Assembly: GCA_001003605.1 (NCBI GenBank)
Contig: LCPL01000011.1
Span: 1 to 44,283, forward strand
Length of the DNA: 44,283 nt
Direction of reading: 5' to 3'
Source: Parcubacteria group bacterium GW2011_GWC2_48_17
GTDB taxonomy: Bacteria > Patescibacteriota > Minisyncoccia > Phycocordibacterales > UBA10002
The first letter of the stretch is position 1, and every line of letters begins with the position of its first letter. The position numbers and the translations under genes were made by a program. Of this stretch, positions 1 to 5,451 are shown piece by piece. The notes below the pieces were generated by a model. It ran no database searches. It was given only the letters and a program-made list of their open reading frames with translations, and was not told the origin of the DNA.

Positions 1-48
1 TTCGATTCCCCGACGCAAGGCAAGTAGTTGCCTTGCTTGGGGTCATTG
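1..48 (+). repeat. Inverted copy of a tRNA-Glu 3' end with inserted hairpin
   Basis: Positions 1-12 repeat the T-loop and T-stem 3' strand of the tRNA-Glu at 86-157, and 37-48 repeat its acceptor 3' strand and tail, but on the opposite strand. Between them is a perfect 9-bp hairpin (GCAAGGCAA, loop GTAG, TTGCCTTGC; 15-36). The window starts here, so a full second tRNA upstream cannot be excluded. Confidence 0.75.
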
Positions 49-49
49 A

Positions 50-80
50 ACAAAAACGGCGCTGACGCGCTCATTTTTGT
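50..80. terminator. Hairpin between the two tRNA-Glu 3' ends
   Basis: ACAAAAA (50-56) pairs with TTTTTGT (74-80), and GCGC/GCGC pair inside around TGAC. It lies at the symmetry axis between the inverted tRNA 3' ends. Because of the A and T tracts it could end transcripts from either side. Confidence 0.5.
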
Positions 81-85
81 ACCAA

Positions 86-157
86 TGACCCCACGGGGAA
101 TCGAACCCCGATTCCGAGCTTGAAAAGCTCGTGTCCTGACCGTTAGACGATAGGGCC
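86..157 (-). tRNA. tRNA-Glu (anticodon TTC)
   Basis: On the minus strand a full cloverleaf folds: acceptor GGCCCTA with TGGGGTC (two wobble pairs), anticodon stem CGAGC/GCTCG around the loop TTTTCAA (anticodon TTC), T-arm with loop TTCGATT. The discriminator is A and no CCA is encoded. Its 3' end is mirrored by the inverted copy at 1-48. Confidence 0.95.
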
Positions 158-163
158 GGTGCC

Positions 164-191
164 ATGAATCATGAAGTATGAATTATGCAGG
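164..191. repeat. Heptad array, ATGAAGT family
   Basis: Four 7-bp units: ATGAATC, ATGAAGT, ATGAATT, ATGCAGG. The same family recurs at 42248-42275. Confidence 0.8.
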
Positions 192-208
192 AAAATCATA
201 GCACTTTT

Positions 209-236
209 TTGTAAAAATCGCCAAAAATGCTATATT
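209..236 (+). promoter_or_regulatory. Promoter of tRNA-Ser
   Basis: TTGTAA (209-214), a 16-bp spacer and TATATT (231-236) precede the tRNA at 252 by 15 bp. Confidence 0.6.
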
Positions 237-251
237 TTGATACCAAGGCTT

Positions 252-338
252 GGAGGCGTGGGTGAGTGGTTGAAATCACCGGTTTCGAAAACCGGCATAC
301 CCGCAAGGGTATCGGAGGTTCAAATCCTCCCGCCTCCG
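252..338 (+). tRNA. tRNA-Ser (anticodon CGA)
   Basis: GGAGGCG pairs with CGCCTCC. The anticodon arm CCGGT/ACCGG encloses TTCGAAA (anticodon CGA). A long variable arm (ACCCGCAAGGGT) is typical of class II tRNAs, and the discriminator is G, as usual for serine. No CCA is encoded. It is followed at once by a hairpin and an inverted copy of its own 3' end. Confidence 0.95.
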
Positions 339-440
339 CAAAATAATGAGCGTGAGCGAATATATTTTGCGAGAGGCGAGCAATGTGCCTGTGCACATTG
401 CGGGGAGGATTTGAAAACCTTCTCCCATATTTTCGAGCGA
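338..440. repeat. Hairpin plus inverted copy of the tRNA-Ser 3' end
   Basis: GCAAAATA (338-345) pairs with TATTTTGC (363-370) around a GAGCGTGAGCGAA loop. From 371 the sequence is the reverse complement of the acceptor and T-arm of the preceding tRNA-Ser, interrupted by the hairpin GCAATGTG/CACATTGC (380-401) placed between acceptor and T-stem, the same place as in the tRNA-Glu copy. A further degraded direct tRNA-Ser 3' end is recognisable around 470-510. Confidence 0.7.
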
Positions 441-544
441 TTCCTATTGTGAGAAAATGGGAAAGGTATACTGACCCTGTAAGGGTTTCAAAACTCTTCC
501 CGCCTCCCTTTCTGCTGTGAGCGAGATTTTGCAAAATTGCCAAC

Positions 545-573
545 AAAAAGGCGCCCCTATGAAAAGGCGCCAA
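545..573 (-). terminator. Terminator of the zinc-ribbon operon
   Basis: On the minus strand TTGGCGCC and GGGCGCC form a stem followed by TTTTTG, a standard intrinsic terminator 20 bp past the stop of the upstream gene. Confidence 0.75.
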
Positions 574-592
574 GAGACTTGAGGGGAGACGC

Positions 593-886
593 TTATATTA
601 CTTTGAGTTCCGCTCTACAGCAGGGACATTTTTCGCAGTCTGTGCCAAAACCGCATGATGCGCAAAAATATCTTCCTTTTGACCTCCCGTTGCTGGTACC
701 GGGCGCTTGATGTTTGAAAGAAAACGTACCGACATAGCTTTCTCTTCTGCAACCTGTGCAGATGTATCTTTCGACCGCATCTCCCCCGCCTTCAATGGTC
801 TCAACTGAATTTGTGGGCGAACGGCAGATTGAGCAATAGGATAGTGATTTCATTTCAAACTCGGCGACGTTGTTTCCCTTGTCCAT
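593..886 (-). CDS. Small zinc-ribbon protein (97 aa)
   Basis: The function is not recognised. The protein has four cysteine pairs or triplets: CSIC near residue 18, CTGC near 43, CASC near 75 and CEKCPCC near 84, spaced as in two zinc ribbons. There is no signal peptide or membrane segment, so a cytosolic metal-stabilised protein is likely. Its start overlaps the end of the upstream zinc-ribbon gene by 32 bp, and an intrinsic terminator follows its stop, so the two genes look like an operon. It could bind nucleic acid, but nothing in the sequence proves that. Confidence 0.6.
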   Translation of the reverse strand: MDKGNNVAEFEMKSLSYCSICRSPTNSVETIEGGGDAVERYICTGCRRESYVGTFSFKHQAPGTSNGRSKGRYFCASCGFGTDCEKCPCCRAELKVI

Positions 887-1091
887 AATGCCGTGTCCTG
901 TGGATGCTAAGCCAATTGGCGATTACATCGGGGCCGTTTTGTGGCTCGAAATCTTCGCGAGCGTATGGCGGTATAAAGGAGAGACTACACATTGTACAGC
1001 CAGTTGAAGATGACGGTAGTTGCAGTTCGACGAGTTTTTTGCAGTTGCGGCACCAAAATTTTCTTGAAGTAACTTTCATATCTTTTTGCAT
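855..1091 (-). CDS. Small zinc-ribbon protein (78 aa)
   Basis: The function is unknown. CRNC (residues 14-17) and CTMC (residues 32-35) make one four-cysteine ribbon; the tail is basic. Starts at 1091 and 1079 (MKVTSRKF) are both possible and no Shine-Dalgarno sequence decides between them. It is the first gene after the T-box-like leader that ends at 1184, which would make it the regulated gene. That is an unusual target, because T-boxes normally precede aminoacyl-tRNA synthetase or amino-acid transport genes. Confidence 0.5.
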   Translation of the reverse strand: MQKDMKVTSRKFWCRNCKKLVELQLPSSSTGCTMCSLSFIPPYAREDFEPQNGPDVIANWLSIHRTRHYGQGKQRRRV

Positions 1092-1183
1092 ACGCTGACA
1101 TTCGTGCGCTGTCCATGCCGTTTGATTTTCACCTTTGTCAAAGAGCCCGCGGTTGTGATTTCTTGCTCACGCGAGCAAAACAA

Positions 1184-1234
1184 AAATCCCGCCCTTAGTA
1201 CACAACAAAACGTTGCGTAATAAGGGCGGGATTT
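1184..1234 (-). terminator. Terminator of the T-box-like leader
   Basis: A perfect 14-bp stem AAATCCCGCCCTTA (1184-1197) with TAAGGGCGGGATTT (1221-1234), followed on the minus strand by TTGTTTTG. Confidence 0.8.
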
Positions 1235-1290
1235 ATTTTCCGAATCCGCGGAGCGGACGGAAGAAAGCCCACGGTGCCACCTTATTTTAG

Positions 1291-1325
1291 GAAAATCCGA
1301 AATTCGAATATCGAAATCCGAAAAA
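1291..1325. repeat. Heptad array, CGAAATC family
   Basis: Five consecutive 7-bp units: GAAAATC, CGAAATT, CGAATAT, CGAAATC, CGAAAAA. It lies inside the T-box-like leader. Confidence 0.8.
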
Positions 1326-1581
1326 TCCTCTTTCATCAGCTCGTACTCCTCTGGCCTAAGCCTTTTGGAAGACACTGATTAGCTCATGATTACGGAAGCT
1401 ACCGGATTTCCACATGTCCGCAAGCGGCGAACGAGCAGAAACCACCTTTCCGCCTTTTGCATTGGCGGGTTATTAGGCCCAACCCCCATCGTAGCGCAGA
1501 ACTACGCAGACTTGACGCGGAAACACGCGGAACAATGAGGACCTAAAAGGTTTGACAAGATGTAATGTGCTACCTCCAAAA

Positions 1582-1609
1582 AGTGTAGCAGAGTGTGAAA
1601 AGCTGTCAA
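1582..1609 (-). promoter_or_regulatory. Promoter of the zinc-ribbon operon
   Basis: On the minus strand a perfect -35 TTGACA (1604-1609), a 16-bp spacer and -10 TACACT (1582-1587). The RNA should start near 1575, ahead of the T-box-like leader. Confidence 0.7.
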
Positions 1610-1668
1610 CCCCGTGTACTAGATGAGTAGGTACGTCATCTTGAACGCATGCTCAAAATGTGGCATTC

Positions 1669-1674
1669 TATAAT
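1669..1674 (+). promoter_or_regulatory. -10 box of the ABC transporter gene
   Basis: A consensus TATAAT with no good -35. It rules out the longer reading frame start at 1660 and points to the ATG at 1696 with a leader of about 15 nt. Confidence 0.55.
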
Positions 1675-1695
1675 TTCTGCAAGCTAAAGCGTTCT

Positions 1696-3591
1696 ATGGA
1701 AAAGATACAATATCCTCACATACGCCTCACGGACATCTTGCGCGCATTCTGGAACGGGGCGCGTCGCTATAAACTGCGCCTTGCTATACTGATTGGTTCC
1801 GTCAGCGCCGTTGGCGTGGTGGAAATTATCGTGCCACTCTTGTATAAGCGGTTTTTTGACGTGATTATCGCCGCCACCGACAAAGTGCAGACAGCGCAGG
1901 TTCTTACCGAAATTATCGTCTATATCCTCGGATTAAACCTTCTCATCTGGCTCTTTTATCGCATCGCGACATTCGCGGACAATCGTTTTTTGACAAGCGT
2001 TACCGCAATCCTGCGGCAGAATGCCTTTGACTATTTGATTCATCATTCTTTTTCGTTTTTCAATAACAACTTCACCGGCTCGCTAGTGCAGCGCGTAAAC
2101 AGGTTCGCGCGGGCGTTCGACCGCCTCGCCGACAAGGTAATCTGGCAGGTGATACCGCTGTTTCTGAAGATTGTGGGCGTGGGTGTCGTCTTGTACCTCT
2201 ACAAGCCGGCGATAGCGCTTATAATGCTTTGCTGGGCGCTGCTTTTTTTGCTGTTCAATTATCTGGTCTCAATTTGGAAGCTCAAGTACGACATTCGCGT
2301 ATCGGAAGCCGACTCGAAGACCACCGGCGTCCTTGCCGACACGATTACCAACCACACTACCGTGCAGCTCTTTACCGGCACCGTCTACGAGTCACGCAAT
2401 TTTAGGAAGGTAACGGAACATCAAGCACGGACGCACAAGCTCTCGCTTGATATCAGCTCGTTTGTGGAGGCCGGCCAGGCGTTCCTTATCTTTCTCATAG
2501 AATTCTTTGTCTTCTACGTCACCATCGGTGCGTGGCAGGCGGGTACTGCCACGATAGGTTTTTTCGTACTCATGCAGGCATATATATTAGGCCTCACGCA
2601 CCGCCTTTGGGAGTTTTCCCGCGTCGTGCGCGACTTGTACGAAAGCTATGCCGATGCCAAAGAAATGGTCGAAATCATGCGCCTTCCGTACGAGATACAA
2701 GATATACCGGCGGCAAAACAACTTGATGTGAAAAACGGAAAAATAGAATTCAAGAATGTTTCTTTTGGCTTTCATAAAACACGCGAGGTTCTGCATGATT
2801 TTAGCATTACTATCGCGCCGGGAGAAAAGATAGCTCTTGTCGGACCGTCAGGAGCCGGTAAGTCAACTATCATAAAACTGCTGCTGCGCGCGCATGAGCT
2901 TACAAAAGGCCACATTCTCATTGACGGCGAGGACATACGCTCCGTCACGCTTGAAAGCCTGCGGCAAAGCATTGGTCTTGTGCCGCAAGACACGCTCCTT
3001 TTTCACCGCACACTCAAGGAAAACATCCGCTATGGCCGTGTGGAGGCGGTGGACGAGGAAATCCTGCAAGCGGCGATACTCTCGCACTCCGACGAATTCA
3101 TAAAAGAGTTGCCGCTCGGCATCGAAACGTACGTGGGAGAGCGCGGCATTAAGCTCTCTGGCGGCGAGCGTCAGCGAGTCTCAATCGCGCGGGCTATTCT
3201 TAAAAATCCCCCCATCCTTGTGCTCGATGAGGCGACCTCGAGTCTCGACTCGCATTCCGAAATGCTCATTCAAGACGCGCTTGATATGCTCATGCGCGGG
3301 AAGACGGTTATCGTCATCGCGCACCGGCTTTCCACTATCAGAAAGATGGACCGTATCGTTGTTATAGAAAAAGGACGCGTCGTCGAAACAGGAACTCACG
3401 ATGAGCTTCTTGCTAAAGGAACAGGACTGTACAGGCGGCTGTGGACTTTGCAGGCTGGGGGCTTCATACAGGACGGCGCGCAAATGGAGAACATTTCTGA
3501 AACGACAGAGCCGCTCTTGGCGAATGAAGATGGCGGCGTGTCTGCCGATGAAAAAAATGCGAATGCTTTGAAGGGCCATTCGGCCCCTTGA
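1696..3591 (+). CDS. ABC exporter, fused membrane and ATPase domains
   Basis: A half-transporter of the MsbA/lipid-multidrug exporter type that works as a homodimer in the cytoplasmic membrane. The N-terminal half (about residues 20-320) has six hydrophobic segments. The C-terminal half is the ATPase: Walker A GPSGAGKS near residue 382, signature LSGGERQ near 485, Walker B LVLDEATS near 507 and the switch histidine in IAHRLST. The tail after residue 590 is hydrophilic. The 631-aa length fits the family. The substrate cannot be told from sequence. The start is the ATG just after the TATAAT box. The stop lies against a 115-bp repeat that carries the next gene's promoter. Confidence 0.9.
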   Translation: MEKIQYPHIRLTDILRAFWNGARRYKLRLAILIGSVSAVGVVEIIVPLLYKRFFDVIIAATDKVQTAQVLTEIIVYILGLNLLIWLFYRIATFADNRFLTSVTAILRQNAFDYLIHHSFSFFNNNFTGSLVQRVNRFARAFDRLADKVIWQVIPLFLKIVGVGVVLYLYKPAIALIMLCWALLFLLFNYLVSIWKLKYDIRVSEADSKTTGVLADTITNHTTVQLFTGTVYESRNFRKVTEHQARTHKLSLDISSFVEAGQAFLIFLIEFFVFYVTIGAWQAGTATIGFFVLMQAYILGLTHRLWEFSRVVRDLYESYADAKEMVEIMRLPYEIQDIPAAKQLDVKNGKIEFKNVSFGFHKTREVLHDFSITIAPGEKIALVGPSGAGKSTIIKLLLRAHELTKGHILIDGEDIRSVTLESLRQSIGLVPQDTLLFHRTLKENIRYGRVEAVDEEILQAAILSHSDEFIKELPLGIETYVGERGIKLSGGERQRVSIARAILKNPPILVLDEATSSLDSHSEMLIQDALDMLMRGKTVIVIAHRLSTIRKMDRIVVIEKGRVVETGTHDELLAKGTGLYRRLWTLQAGGFIQDGAQMENISETTEPLLANEDGGVSADEKNANALKGHSAP

Positions 3592-3595
3592 GTAT

Positions 3596-3710
3596 AAATT
3601 TGAAGAGCGGTACCGCAGGGCGCTTTACCCTGCGGGCCGCCCCGACTTCCCTGAGCAAAGTGCAGGGTGTTCCCCATTCGTGTGCGCCATTCGTTAAACG
3701 TATCTACTAT
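3596..3710 (+). repeat. 115-bp dispersed repeat, copy 1 (ends in the tsaD promoter)
   Basis: It begins AAATTTGAAGAGCGG and ends CATTCGTTAAACGTATCTACTAT. An inverted copy lies at 5301-5413. Both ends are the best conserved; the middle (a CCGCAGGGCG... hairpin) differs. The copy supplies the -10 region in front of tsaD. Confidence 0.8.
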
Positions 3711-3713
3711 AAA
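3705..3713 (+). promoter_or_regulatory. -10 region of tsaD
   Basis: TACTATAAA ends only 6 bp before the ATG at 3720, which implies a leaderless mRNA. Confidence 0.55.
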
Positions 3714-3719
3714 ACCCAT

Positions 3720-5015
3720 ATGATTATTCTTGGCATTGAGACTTCCTGTGACGAGACAGCACTTGCTCTGATTGAGGCGGAGGGTGATTCGGTGCGCGTG
3801 CTCGCGAACATTACCCATTCGCAGGCGGCGCTGCACGCCAAGTACGGCGGCGTGTTTCCAAATCTTGCGAAACGCGAACACAGCCGAAACCTGATTCCAT
3901 TGTTGAAAAATGTCTTAACGGAATCAGGTTTCGGAAAGCCCAAATCACAAGCGCCCGATTCCGAACAAATTCAAAGTGTTAAATCCAAAACACTAAACGC
4001 TAAACGCTCTACGCTAAACGCTATCCTCGAACGGGAACCTGAACTGCTGGGACAATTTCTTGAATTCATTCCTACAATTGAAAAGCCCCCAATTGACGCT
4101 ATCGCTGTTACCGAAGGACCAGGACTCGAACCGTGCCTCTGGACAGGCATCAATCTGGCGAATGCGCTTTCTCTTGTTTGGAATATCAAAGTCGTGCCGG
4201 TGAATCACATGGAGGGACATATCTTTTCTGCGCTTATGCGCAGAAAAGAGTGTAGCGCGAATCGTATAACGCGAAGCGCTAGAGAGGTTCTTCCGCTACA
4301 CGCTATACGCTATGCGTTACACGCCCCTCGCTTCCCCGCTCTGGCTCTGCTCATCTCCGGCGGACACACCGAGCTAGTACTCATAAAGAGTCAATTCAGC
4401 TACGAAATTATCGGGCAAACGCGAGACGACGCCGTCGGAGAAGCGTTTGATAAAGTGGCGCGGCTTCTTGGGCTTCCCTACCCCGGCGGCCCGGAGATTT
4501 CAAGACTTGCTGAAAATGCAAGGCACGCAAAACAAGGTTCGCCCTTGGAGTCGGGAGAAAGGTCGAACCTTGTTTTGCCCAGGCCAATGTTGTATTCGGG
4601 AGATTATAATTTTTCCTTTTCCGGACTGAAAACTGCCGTCTTATACACAGTCAAGAAAATCCCGAAACTGACCGAGAAAATAAAAATGGAGTTAGCAAAA
4701 GAATTTGAAGACGCTGTAACGGAAGTGCTTATAGCGAAAACAAAGAAGGCTATGGAACACTATGATGTGAAAGCGCTCCTCATCGGCGGCGGCGTCATCG
4801 CCAACAAGCATATTCGCCGTGCTTTTGAGGATTTAGCAAATACATACGATCGTATGTATTTGCTAAAAGAAGAAAAGTTTTTGCATATCCCGGAAGCGAA
4901 CTTGACGACGGACAACGCGCTTATGATAGCGGTCGCGGGGCTTATCCAACATATGGGGGGCAGGGTCTCGAAAAAAGCCAACCTGACTGCAAGAGGAAAT
5001 CTGCGTTTGACATAA
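3720..5015 (+). CDS. tsaD: tRNA N6-threonylcarbamoyladenosine transferase TsaD
   Basis: TsaD transfers the threonylcarbamoyl group from threonylcarbamoyl-AMP to A37 of ANN-decoding tRNAs, together with TsaB/TsaE. The N-terminus MIILGIETSCDETALAL, the metal site HMEGH, the SGGHTELV motif and the C-terminal GGGVIANKHIR and DNALMIA motifs are all present. At 431 aa it is about 90 residues longer than usual. The excess sits in three places that are repeats at DNA level: heptad arrays at 3993-4020 and 4296-4323, and palindromes at 4223-4248, 4527-4578 and 4832-4867, all kept in frame. The start at 3720 is set by the family N-terminus; longer starts read through the promoter repeat. Confidence 0.95.
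   Translation: MIILGIETSCDETALALIEAEGDSVRVLANITHSQAALHAKYGGVFPNLAKREHSRNLIPLLKNVLTESGFGKPKSQAPDSEQIQSVKSKTLNAKRSTLNAILEREPELLGQFLEFIPTIEKPPIDAIAVTEGPGLEPCLWTGINLANALSLVWNIKVVPVNHMEGHIFSALMRRKECSANRITRSAREVLPLHAIRYALHAPRFPALALLISGGHTELVLIKSQFSYEIIGQTRDDAVGEAFDKVARLLGLPYPGGPEISRLAENARHAKQGSPLESGERSNLVLPRPMLYSGDYNFSFSGLKTAVLYTVKKIPKLTEKIKMELAKEFEDAVTEVLIAKTKKAMEHYDVKALLIGGGVIANKHIRRAFEDLANTYDRMYLLKEEKFLHIPEANLTTDNALMIAVAGLIQHMGGRVSKKANLTARGNLRLT
3993..4020 (+). repeat. Heptad array inside tsaD, CTAAACG family
   Basis: CTAAACG, CTAAACG, CTCTACG, CTAAACG; encodes TLNAKRSTLNA in an insertion absent from ordinary TsaD. Confidence 0.85.
4223..4248 (+). repeat. Palindrome inside tsaD
   Basis: CTTTTCTGCGC and GCGCAGAAAAG pair perfectly around TTAT. 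It codes for FSALMRRK, close after the HMEGH metal-binding motif. Confidence 0.85.
4296..4323 (+). repeat. Second heptad array inside tsaD
   Basis: CTACACG, CTATACG, CTATGCG, TTACACG. Partly complementary to GTAGCGCGAATCGTATAACGCG just upstream (4251-4272), so the pair can fold as a hairpin. Confidence 0.75.
4527..4578 (+). repeat. Long hairpin inside tsaD
   Basis: GCAAAACAAGGTTCG (4527-4541) pairs with CGAACCTTGTTTTGC (4564-4578) over a 22-nt loop. It encodes an extra KQGSPLESGERSNLVL loop. Confidence 0.85.
4832..4867 (+). repeat. Perfect 36-bp palindrome inside tsaD
   Basis: TTTAGCAAATACATACGA is followed directly by its reverse complement with no loop, centred on CGATCG. It is read in frame as LANTYDRMYLLK. 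A related palindrome centred on CGATCG lies at 41294-41325. Confidence 0.9.
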
Positions 5016-5035
5016 AGGCCGAGGCAGGGTAATAT
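5007..5035 (+). promoter_or_regulatory. Promoter overlapping the tsaD stop
   Basis: Consensus TTGACA (5007-5012), a 17-bp spacer and TAATAT (5030-5035), with a TATACT just after. No protein gene follows before 5452, so a non-coding transcript is possible. Confidence 0.45.
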
Positions 5036-5041
5036 ACTATA

Positions 5042-5300
5042 GGTTTTCGGCCGGTGCCTGGCGGAATCTGAACGGCACGCACATTGTGCGGCGTCAGAAC
5101 AAACGTCCATGGGGACGGAACACGAAAGCACGAGCAGCTAGGAAGCTGATAGAAATATCTGATTCTTTCGTTGCTTTGAGACCGGAATGTGGGATGGGAT
5201 TGATTTGACTCATCTCTTGCATCGTTTCCGCTCTCGACGGCCATGGTCGCGAATCGGCGCGACCCCACAAAATGCCTCGCGGCTTGTACGCGAGGCATTC
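5042..5300 (+). other. Intergenic stretch with stable hairpins, possible small RNA
   Basis: There is no convincing reading frame. Visible hairpins are CGCACA/TGTGCG, CGTCC/GGACG around 5106-5119, GGTCGCG/GCGCGACC near 5243-5262, and AATGCCTCGCG/CGCGAGGCATT (5270-5300), which on the minus strand is followed by TTTTGT. It matches no RNA family I can recognise (not SRP RNA, 6S, tmRNA or 5S). Confidence 0.35.
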
Positions 5301-5413
5301 ATAGTAGATACGCTTAACGAATGGCGCATGCGAATGAGGACACCCTGCGCTCCCGCGCATGGAAGTCGGGGCGGCCGACAGGATCTAACGCCCGCGGTGC
5401 CGCTCTTCAATTT
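5301..5413 (-). repeat. 115-bp dispersed repeat, copy 2 (inverted)
   Basis: The reverse complement of 5301-5413 matches copy 1 at 3596-3710: AAATTGAAGAGCGG at one end, GCGCCATTCGTTAAGCGTAT at the other, GGCCGCCCCGACTTCC in the middle. The two copies bracket tsaD. Confidence 0.8.
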
Positions 5414-5416
5414 ACT

Positions 5417-5445
5417 TTGAATAATGCTTCGATTCTTGCTAAAAT
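5417..5445 (+). promoter_or_regulatory. Promoter of valS (leaderless)
   Basis: TTGAAT (5417-5422), a 17-bp spacer and TAAAAT (5440-5445). The GTG start is 7 bp past the -10, so the mRNA should begin at or next to the start codon. Confidence 0.65.
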
Positions 5446-5451
5446 GGATGT

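Larger units (their letters stand above)
1180..1575 (-). promoter_or_regulatory. T-box-like leader RNA
   Basis: On the minus strand the segment at 1268-1283 reads AAGGTGGCACCGTGGG, close to the T-box consensus AGGGTGGNACCGCG. Downstream is a strong terminator whose 5' strand (CCCGCCCTTA) can alternatively pair with the AAGGTGG element, as in T-box antitermination. TGGC would match a tRNA with discriminator G. Upstream hairpins are visible, but I could not assign Stem I or the specifier codon. Two short-period arrays (1291-1325 and about 1498-1535) interrupt the leader. Confidence 0.5.

Noticed and set aside
196-573. Reading frames over the tRNA-Ser region (both strands)
   Set aside because: They run through a tRNA and its repeats; the protein sequences have no domain logic.
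1076-1375. 99-aa leftward frame over the T-box-like leader
   Set aside because: It covers the terminator hairpin and a heptad array; the RNA reading explains the sequence better.
3993-4323. CRISPR array suggested by regularly spaced repeats
   Set aside because: The units are 7 bp with no spacers and lie within coding sequence; no cas genes are present anywhere in the window.
5042-5160. 5S rRNA because of a GTGCCTGGCGG word
   Set aside because: The conserved CCGAACTC loop and the closing 3' strand are missing.
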